A stretch of DNA of 64,000 bases from Chamaecyparis obtusa (Eukaryota; Streptophyta; Pinopsida; Cupressales; Cupressaceae): contig BSBK01006032.1 in assembly GCA_027943335.1 (NCBI GenBank), positions 54,420-118,419 on the forward strand, written 5' to 3'. The notes below the pieces were generated by a model. That model saw nothing but the letters and a program-made list of their open reading frames with translations. It was not told the DNA's origin and ran no database searches. The position numbers and the translations under genes are program-made. Below are positions 55,881 through 64,000 of this stretch, piece after piece. Numbering within the stretch: position 1 is the stretch's first letter; each line of letters opens with the position of its first letter.

Positions 55881-57102
55881 ACAACACTTCAGTAAAACAT
55901 TAGAGGTTAGCAAAAATAAAATCGTGCAATGAATTGAAAGCTAAACTAACTAGGCAATTTACTGCCTTCTATAGGTGTGAGTATGATGTTCTCAGATTGT
56001 TATCGAGATCAGTGACCTTGACGACACCTAAATGAAGGATTTGAATGCAAAACTGATATGAAATATGAATGCAATTAATCTATTATTTTTAATTTTAGAT
56101 GCAATAAGATGAAAAACTTGATATGAAATCTATGATATGTAAAAACTGATATGCTATGAATTGATCTAACAATGATATGATATGAAAAATAAATGAATGT
56201 AAAAACCAAATTGATCTCACAATAGCCTTGATTCGCAATAAGCTTTGATTCTCCAGATAGCAATTCTTCAACCTAATTATGCAAAATTATGAGATGATTT
56301 GGGATGAGCTGAAGCCTAATTTATAGAAATCTAGGGCTTTAGAGGTGCATGGATAAAAGCCATAAATCACTCAAATAACTCAGTTTGATTTTTGAGTTAT
56401 CTGATAATAAAGATAATTTAATTCACAAAAACATGCAAATCATGCAAAAACAACTTTTTAACTCAAATTAGAGTTTATATCAGCTTTTTGAACTCCAAAA
56501 GGATGTTGAGTTCCAAAAGTCAACACTTTGCATTGATTTTCTGATTTGGAGTTTAACTGTTTCTTTTGAATGTGCATAATAATTAAGAATTAAATAAATA
56601 ATTAAATGATTTACTCTCAACTTAACTGATTTATGAAAATAAATAATTGATTTATGAGTTAATCAATCATTAATCAAACTTTTATTAAAAACTATATTAT
56701 TAAATAATGACAACATGCTTTAATTAATTAAATAAGAATTTAATCAATTATTCATAGGATATTGGATTTATTGTCAAAATTAAATAATACAATTAATAAT
56801 AGATAGAATTAAATTTATTAAACAATTAAGTGGCAAATATTAAATCTAATTAATTAAATATGAAAATATTCAATTAATCAAACTTTAGGATAAATGTGAT
56901 TTATCGCCAAATAATCATTAAATTAAAGGTAATAAGATAATTAAGAATATTGCTAGGAATATTCCCTGATGCAGAATTTAAGATAATCAATTAGATTCGA
57001 TGATGTGCAGATGTGCCTTAGGTTAGGACTTCTATGTCGATTTCGTTCGATTTGAGGATGTAGGAGGTTAATGAACATATAGCCCATTTTTGGGGTATTA
57101 CA
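55881..57102 (-). repeat. Tat-3 3' LTR (outer part)
   Basis: Aligns with 12841-14056 of the Tat-1 LTR. It is cut at 55881. Confidence 0.88.
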
Positions 57103-57118
57103 TTTTTCCCTTCTTTGA
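57103..57118 (-). promoter_or_regulatory. Tat-3 polypurine tract
   Basis: The minus strand reads TCAAAGAAGGGAAAAA directly before TGTAATACCCC. Confidence 0.85.
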
Positions 57119-59443
57119 ATTACTGTGTGAAGCGCAGTGGTTCAAAGATAGTCTATGTATGATAAAGATATGAAACTGATTCGAAAGATATGATGATTGA
57201 AAGATTTGAAGATATTAGGTCCTGAATGACCAAAGATAATGTTCACTATAGCAGCGATGAATCGATGATTGTGAAAGAGTGTCAAAACGCCTGATTCTGA
57301 ACCTTAGGATTGCAAAGAAGTGAGTGACCGATTCTAGACTTGATTGTCTTAGCAGAACCACGACGTAGGTATCACATCTAACCCCTTCAGTTACCAAAGA
57401 ACCAAGGAAATAACACTGATGAACCGATGGTTGCAAAAAGCCGATACAGATACAAGATTAGGAGGATACCAGATTGATATGGGATCGACGAATCTGATAT
57501 GCCCCAAGTGATGATAGATTTGCCTCGAGCGATGAGGACTTTTGATGATTCAGCAACTAGACATGGTTGTTGTCTTGATTACTAAGGAAAGATTGATAGA
57601 ATTTTTACAGACTTGAATGATGTGCAATACCATGCCCCCTTCGGGATTAAAATCAAAATCTGACAATAAAAGTCAATGTTAAATGGTTTAGAAGCATGTT
57701 AATTGATTTGAAAAGTGGTTATACATGTCCGGGAATGCGTTTTGCATCGTTTGGAGGTCCTGGAGACCAAGTAGACTAGGTTTGACCATGAGTTGACCAT
57801 AGTTAAAAGTTTGAAATTTTGATAGTTTGATGTTAGATAATCAGTTAAGTTGAATACTAGATTTCTGTGATGATTGAAGGTTGATTATGCAAGTAGTTAA
57901 TAATATGAATGATTTTAGATTTTGATTTTGATCCTGAAAAAGGATTCTACTTGCTATTTCGTTGGAGGAACCTTCATGTGGGATTCAGCTCTTGTTAGAT
58001 TGGAAGAGGTGATTGAAGAATCTTTTAAGTGTTCAAGCAATTTGTGAGATCATGCAAAGTGCAAAAATGTAAAGAAACATGCAGGATGATAATGCAACCC
58101 TAGGACCTAGGACCTACTCATTGATCATGTGCTGATTTGTTATCATCATTGAACTTTTAGGTAACCAAATAAATCAATACAATGCCCACTAGCCATGAAA
58201 CCATAGACATATGAATATTGATTTGTAACACTCAAGAACCAATACAACACCCACTGGTCAAACAACCATGGACATATGAATATTGGTTTTATTTTCAGAA
58301 TGTCAGATTAGATACAAGCACCAAGGCACAAGCGCCAAGATGACACTGAGTATCATGTCCATTTTGATAGAGCAATTTGCATTTAACATAAACATCAAAC
58401 AATCAAGAGATCAATCTAAATCCAGTGTGAATTACCCGTAGTGACCCTTTATCATTCACATCCTTAGGTAAGATCGCGTTTCACAGTAGGAGAAAGAACT
58501 TACTCAAAAAGATGATAGTGAGATCAAACTTCCTTGAATTTTTTAGGTATCAATGGTCGAGGTACGCATGGCCATCCAATTCAAGATAGAGGCTCTTACA
58601 GTTGGACACCATTTCAGTCCAGAATTTCCAAAGACGTTAGATTTTCACATACAAGCAGAAGACAAAGAAAAGATTATGCCCCTAGTCATCACTCTCTAAA
58701 TCCTATAAAGGACATCATCAAAGAGCTCGAAGGGACACAATATGCTAAAAATCTCATGCGAATCAGTAAGCATACAAGGAGATAAAAACATGTAAAAAGA
58801 ATAGATTGTTTTCTGTTGAGTTTTGATGTTTGATTGCATTATTGTAGAGGCAAAATCCTTTATGGAGACAAGACTGACTGACTGACTCACATGAAGCTAC
58901 AAAGGACTCTGACTAGATATGATACATCTCAGATACATTGGAGACCATAGGATATGACTTTGATTGCCCCCAAGTTTGAACATTGATAGGATACAGATGC
59001 TTGAGCATATTGGTGTACAAACCGACTTATTGAAAATAGGAATGCAGAAACAAACCGGGAGATATATACAAACTAAAGCAAGACTGAAAGCTAGGAAAGA
59101 CCAAGATTACACTGATAGATGGAGCATTTTGAAATAAGTAGCACCCGTTTGCTGGGTTTTCACCATCTTGGCAGAAATTCTATTTTTGCTACCAAGGTGC
59201 CTGTTTCCCAAGTTTTCACCAAGGCACTTTTTTTTCTCATTTTTTTTTTTTTTCAATTTTTTCTCATTTTTGATATTTTCTGATTTTTTTTGTGAATCAT
59301 CAAGGCACCTATTGCTAGGTTTTCACCAAGACGTTCATTTTTCAAGGACATTTTCCAATTTTTAAGATTTTTTCAGGACATTTTACCATAAACTGAATGC
59401 TTTAGGCATAGAATTTCTTTAGATGGAGAACGTTGATTGGTTC
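57119..59443 (-). other. Tat-3 3' non-coding region
   Basis: 57119-57950 has no counterpart in Tat-1 and no coding sequence. From about 57950 it matches the Tat-1 3' region, including small ORF-like stretches and the TTTTCACCAAGG repeats near 59155-59325. Confidence 0.7.
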
Positions 59444-59880
59444 TCAGAGTTGTTCTCCTTCAGTCGTTGAGAGTTGATAGGTACTAGAGCCAAAAGCAGC
59501 AGTGATTACAAAGGGACCCAGCCAGTTGGGTTTAAACTTCCCCTTGCGTTCTCGATGTGATTGATTTTTAGGATTTTCTCTCAAGACTAGATCACCAACC
59601 TGAAATTCTCTATGTTTGACTTTCTTGTTGTAACCTCTAGACATTCTCTTCTGATATACTTTGAGATGATCATACGCTACTTGTCTATGCTCATCTAGTA
59701 GTTCAAGTTCTTGCAACCTAGACACTCTGTAGTCATCATCAGTTACTAGACCATGCATTCTAATTCTGAGTGATGGGATTCAACCTCAATAGGTAGTACC
59801 ACTTCAAACCCATAAACTAAAGCGAAAGGTGTAGCCCCAGTAGGTGTTCTGATACTTGTTCTAATACTGGTTCTGATACT
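59444..59880 (-). pseudogene. Tat-3 integrase C-terminal fragment
   Basis: Reads TGATPFALVYGFEVVLPIEV, then YRVSRLQELELLDEHRQVAY, then KGKFKPNWLGPFVITAAFGS, ending TYQLSTTEGEQL. It extends beyond the corresponding open part of Tat-1 into the normal C-terminal block. A 12-bp unit encoding SIRT is present three times (about 59851-59886) where Tat-1 has one. A frame change lies near 59780. The catalytic core is lost at about 59890. Confidence 0.85.
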
Positions 59881-61017
59881 TGGTATACTTGATAACTTCT
59901 TTTTCCATTGCAAACTCCCAAGCAAGATCATATAGTGCAGTCCCAATGTCTAGCAAGGTGGAGGACAAGAGGGATTAGCAAGCTGGTGGAAGAGATGGAA
60001 GACAAGAGAATGAATGGAAGAAATCCTCAAGGAAAACTCCTCAAGAGTATCCAAGCTAGGGAAAAAATTTTATGTAAAGCACATTTGGATAAGAAATGAA
60101 AGGCCAGCATAGGATAAGTCACAAATGTGTAATCCCAAAGAAGGACAGGATGTAGTCCAAAGGAGTAGACATGTCAAGAGGCTTCATAGCACCGTGTTTT
60201 ACTCTTTCTTTCTTTTTTTATTAGATCAAGACCAAAGGGGAAATGATAGCGAAAGACTAGAATGAATGGAGGAAAATAAATATGAAGGCTAAACGGGAAG
60301 GGAATGAAAACAAGATCATCATAAGATAGCTCACAAAATAGCCAAATGTTCGTGTATAGATCAACATTGTCAAGATCAAAGAGAGAAGATGAAATGGATA
60401 AAATATGTAGAAGAACTACACATGATGCCTGATTGCTAGGTTTTCATCATGGTACTTATCCAAGGTGCCACAAGGGAGTGGTTTTCACCATAGGATGAAT
60501 TTATTTCTCTTTACTTTTGCTACCAAGGTGCTTGTTTCTAGGTTTTTACCAAGGCACATTTTTAATTTTTTTAATTTTTTTTCATTTCTCTTTTTGGAAG
60601 AAGGTAAGATTTTTAGATAATGCTCCTTGAAAGGATAAACCATGATATGCCAAGGATTCAAAATGATATGCTCAAAGATGTTGATAGGGAAAGGGAGATG
60701 GAAGAGAAAAATGGAGGATAAGATTTTATGTAAAGCGAGTGAGGTTGGAAGATAGGAGGAATAGGCAAATGAGGCAAAAGGATACAAGGTAGAAGGATAA
60801 TGAATGGAAGGATTGTGAAAGGGTAGATGGAAAGGAAGGCAAGATCAATATCGACACACACCTTGGAGGGTGACAAGAGGATGGAGGAAATGTGAATGAA
60901 GGAATACGTGAAGAAATGTGGCGAATGGATAGCAGAGGTTGTGGTTTAGGCGCATGGAATGGAAGAATGTTTTTGGAAGAAGATGAAGTGGAAGCCTTTG
61001 GAAGCTTGAATGTCAAT
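59881..61017. other. Purine-rich region right of Tat-3, origin unclear
   Basis: The AG-rich plus strand (long GAAGAGATGGAAGAC-like runs) gives poor-quality ORFs. The CCAAGG/GGTTTTCACC motif of the Tat 3' regions recurs at 60430-60565. No gene seen. Confidence 0.4.
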
Positions 61018-61311
61018 TCACTTTTTGCTCAACACCAGACTCTTCAAGAGAGATTTTGGAATCCATATAGTTGTAGGCTTTTCATTTCTTTTTGATGATC
61101 TAGAGAGAATATCTTTAATGATGGATTTTGGAACCCATACTTGTCTTGTAGTTTTTTTCTTAGATATCTCTTTTGACTTTATGCCTCCATGTTGTTTAGA
61201 GGAGACATGGTGATCTTCTTTTTTTGATGGATTCTTGTATTGGGGTATGTGCACAAAGATGGGGTACCAAAAAGGGGGTTTAAGATGCCACTTTTTTCCT
61301 GAAATTAGCAA
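61018..61311 (-). pseudogene. Unassigned ORF with repeated WVPKS motif
   Basis: 97 codons with two copies of a related phrase: RQVWVPKSIIKDIL and TTIWIPKSLLKSLV. WVPK phrases occur in some copia polyproteins, but no domain can be assigned. It may be an element fragment. Confidence 0.2.
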
Positions 61312-62090
61312 ACTCTGAACTTCAATAACAAATTGAAGATAGTTCGACTCAAAATTTCATAACACAACAACAACAAGAGTTGTAGTACTTTGAATCTAGT
61401 TTCTAAACTACTAATTTATTTGAAAAATGGTGAAGATTAAGGGCTTCAACTAGGGGAGCACAAAAAGTGGTACTATTTTTTGTGAAAAAAATAACATAGC
61501 ACCTGTTGTGCTCCCCCTAAAATGTTAACTTATTTTTGAAATTATTTAATCACTCCAGTGAGAAGTTAGCTAACACCACATAGTTTACCCCAGATTTTTC
61601 TGCTAATTTTTTATGAATGTATGAATTTCTATGACTTTTTGAACTCAAACATCTCAAAACACATGAAATTTGGGTGTGCTCCCCCCTAGAAATCATTCAA
61701 AATTAGTCAAAAATCAATTTTTATTTTTTTTAAAGTGTGTAGAATGGAGTCTAGTTTCTAAAAAACTAAGTTTTTGCAAATTTTGACAAACGAAGCAAAA
61801 TCTATACCCAAAATACTACACGTTGGTTTTTGACAAAAAATTGACATACATTCAATGGAAATTAATGTTGATAGGCTTAAAATTATCATTTTTGGAAATA
61901 AATTATACGTTTAGATAGCTAACTCAGAGACCAATAATCTCACATTGTCTGATTTTTTGTTATCGAATCACGTGTAAACTAGATGGAGAGCACACACAAA
62001 AAGTGAAGGTTTTTTCTAATGTTTCTTCAAATTCACGTCAAACTCATGGCTTATACATCCAAGCCTTTGGGTTGGATCTCCAAAGCAAAT
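61312..62090. other. AT-rich spacer
   Basis: No gene seen. GTGCTCCCCCTA-like phrases recur near 61505 and 61675, and GGGGAGCACA at 61455 is nearly their complement. Confidence 0.4.
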
Positions 62091-62107
62091 CCAAGCCTTA
62101 GGCTTGG
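62091..62107. repeat. Short palindrome
   Basis: CCAAGCCT-T-AGGCTTGG, eight-base arms around one base. Confidence 0.9.
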
Positions 62108-62120
62108 TAAAATACAAGCC

Positions 62121-62164
62121 TTCAAATAGGGCGCACACCCTATTTGGTGTGCGCCCTATTTGAA
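62121..62164. repeat. Perfect hairpin, 19-bp stem and 6-base loop
   Basis: 62121-62139 (TTCAAATAGGGCGCACACC) is exactly complementary to 62146-62164. The loop is CTATTT. It is not followed by a T run, so a terminator is unlikely. Confidence 0.95.
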
Positions 62165-62166
62165 TC

Positions 62167-62237
62167 TATGCTTGAAATAGGGCCGCACGCCAAATAGGGC
62201 ATGCGCCGTATTTGGCGTGCGCCCTATGTCAAGCATA
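62167..62237. repeat. Long imperfect hairpin, about 29-bp stem
   Basis: 62167-62196 pairs with 62209-62237 with one mismatch and one bulged base around a 12-base loop. It shares the ATAGGGCGCAC core with the first hairpin. Confidence 0.93.
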
Positions 62238-62559
62238 AATAGGCTCTACAGAACCATTAGGACCCATTCTAATGTGTCCTAATGATTCCATCATGGTTTT
62301 AATTGCCTCTAAATGGTCTATTACAACCCATTATTGTCCCTTAGAACACGTTAGAACTCTCATGATCTACTACAAACCTTAGACAACATTACAGCCTGTT
62401 AGGACACATTAGATCCTCAAAGTGTGTCCTAAGAGGTATTAATTGATTGCAGTATTTCTTATGGTTCTTAATAGGTGCTAAAGAGCTATAATAAGATCTA
62501 AAAAACATTAGGAACCCTCATTTAATACATTAGAAGCACCTTGAACCATAAAGTGTGTC
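62238..62559. other. Spacer with short repeated phrases
   Basis: Phrases such as GTGTCCTAA, TTAGGACACATTAG and TTAGAACACGTTAGAA recur, some in inverted orientation. No gene seen. Confidence 0.45.
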
Positions 62560-62868
62560 ATCCAAAATCTCTCTCTATCACCTCTATCTCTCTCTCTCTT
62601 TCTCACCTTCACTTCATCTCTCTCCCTCTACCTCTCCCTATCTCTCTATCTTCCTCGCTCTACTTTCTCTCTTTGTACTTCTCTTACCCTAGTTATCTAT
62701 TTCTTACCTTCACTTCATCCCTCTGCCATCTACCTCTCCCTATCTCTCTATCTTCCCTCCCCTGCTCTATCTCTCTCTCTGTCCACGTTCTTACCCTCTC
62801 TTTCTTACCTTCTATCTCATCCCTCTCCCTCTGCCTCTCCCTATCTCTCTATCTTCCCACATCTCTCT

Positions 62869-62913
<45 letters not shown>

Positions 62914-63021
62914 ACTTCTCTTATCCTATCTCTTTCTTCTCTTGTCTCACAAACTTCTCTCTCTATCTACTTCTCTTAGGTCCTAGATCTCTTTATTACC
63001 TTCACTCTCAACCCTCTCCCC

Positions 63022-63064
<43 letters not shown>

Positions 63065-63880
63065 ATCTACTTCTCTTACCCTAGATCTCTTTATTACCTT
63101 CACTTTCAACCCTCTCCCCTGCCTCTCTCTCTCTCCCTCTCTCTCTCCCCTTCTCTCTAACCCTCTCTCTCTCTCCTTGCCTTCTCTCTAACCCTCTCTC
63201 TATCTATCTAGATCTATCTATCTACTTCTCTTACCCTAGACCACTTTCTTACCTTCTCTCTTAACCCTCTCTCTCTCTATCTATCTATCTATTTATCTAA
63301 CCCTATATCTCTTTCTTACCATCTCTTGAGAAACCCCTCTCCCCTACCTCTCTCTCTCTCCCTCTCTCCTTCTCTCTCCCTCTCTACTTCTCTTACCCTA
63401 GATCTCTTTCTTACCTTCTCTCTCAACCCTCTCCCCTATTCTCTCTCTCTCACCCCTCCTCTTCCCCTCACTATCTCTCTATCTCTCCTCTCTCTATCCT
63501 TATCTCTATTCTTCTCTTATCCCAACTCCATCTACCTCTCCCTTGTTACCCCTCTCCTTCTCTCTCTCTCTATCTACTTCTCTTACCCTTGATCTCTTTC
63601 TTATCTTCTCTCTCAACCCTCTCCCCTGCCTCTCTCTCTCTCTCACCCCTCTCTCCTTCTCTCTAACTCACTCTCTCTCTATCTATCGATCTACTTCTAT
63701 TACCCTAGATCTCTCTCTATTCTTCTCTTATCCCATCTCCCTCTACCTCTCCTTGTTACCCACCTCTCTCTCTCTCTCTCTCTCCTTCTCTCTAACCCTA
63801 TCTCTCTAACCCTATATCTTTCTCTTACCTTCTCTCTCACCTCTCCCCCTTTGCATTTCTTGAGCTCTCTCTCTTTACGT
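62560..63880. repeat. CT-rich minisatellite/microsatellite field
   Basis: Pyrimidine-rich throughout. (CT)n runs alternate with a longer phrase like CTACTTCTCTTACCCTAGAT, then CTTACCTTCTCTC and CAACCCTCTCCCCT, seen about seven times at spacings of roughly 80-180 bases. Apparent Ser/Leu-rich ORFs are artefacts. Confidence 0.95.
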
Positions 63881-64000
63881 CCCTATATACTATATATACT
63901 ATATATACATATAATATATATATATATATATACATATACATACATATACAGATATATACATATACATATATATATATACTATATATATATACTTATATAT
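63881..64000. repeat. Compound (AT)n/(ATAC)n tract at right edge
   Basis: Alternating ATAT and ACATAT runs to the end of the window. Confidence 0.95.

Larger units (their letters stand above)
55881..59880 (-). mobile_element. Tat-3: truncated Tat-lineage gypsy element
   Basis: Minus strand: integrase C-terminal fragment (59880-59444), a 3' region homologous to Tat-1 (58000-59440 against 1730-3400), a polypurine tract, and the first 1222 bp of an LTR starting TGTAATACCCC at 57102. It lacks gag and most of pol, and the rest of the LTR. Unlike Tat-1 and Tat-2, no PMD ORF is present between integrase and LTR. Confidence 0.85.

Noticed and set aside
62121..62164. Rho-independent-type terminator
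   Set aside because: This is plant nuclear DNA, there is no T run after the stem, and no transcript unit precedes it.
62541..63809. Long Ser/Leu-rich ORFs that could pass as a secreted or membrane protein
   Set aside because: They are low-complexity translations of the CT-rich repeat field, with no start context or domain.

Overview
This window looks like nuclear DNA of a land plant with a large, repeat-rich genome. The evidence is Tat-type Ty3/gypsy elements with a second (archaeal-type) RNase H, Ty1/copia elements primed by the TGGTATCAGAG sequence, plant mobile domain (PMD) genes, a RING-H2 membrane gene, and long AT-rich spacers. A gymnosperm would fit, but the sequence does not prove it. 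I use these labels: Tat-1, Tat-2 and Tat-3 are gypsy elements; Cop-1 and Cop-2 are copia elements; Car-1 and Car-2 are copia-like elements carrying an unrecognised long 'cargo' ORF.

Layout. Tat-1 (1-14056, minus) is a decayed element whose 3' LTR lies beyond the left edge. It has gag, protease, RT-RNase H, a second RNase H and integrase, followed by an antisense PMD ORF (1-1238). Tat-2 (14057 to about 27218, plus) begins in pol at the outer edge of Tat-1. It also carries an antisense PMD ORF, and its 3' LTR is split by a complete copia insertion, Cop-1 (21109-26693, TSD GTTAT). From 27850 to 32434 a minus-strand copia relic (Cop-2) is interrupted by Car-2.

The region 32435-51883 is a block of unique and low-copy DNA present in up to three related copies. 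Only the first copy keeps a gene, an intact 190-residue RING-H2 protein (36087-36659, minus). Car-1 (40392-46892, minus) lies inside this region. It is young (LTR copies differ by about 2 percent), has no pol, encodes a zinc-knuckle Gag-like protein, and has a coding region of about 1050 codons broken by two stop codons. A tandem repeat with two 5S rRNA-derived segments follows (47616-48320).

The right third holds a LINE 3' end (to 53269), long AT runs, a truncated gypsy element (Tat-3), a pair of strong hairpins (62121-62237) and a CT-rich minisatellite field (62560-63880).

Apart from the RING gene, nothing here looks like a functional host gene. The coding sequence is almost all retrotransposon in origin. 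Its nonsense codons are strikingly biased to CAG>TAG and CGA>TGA, as expected from deamination of methylated cytosine in silenced plant DNA. All boundaries and divergences were read by eye.
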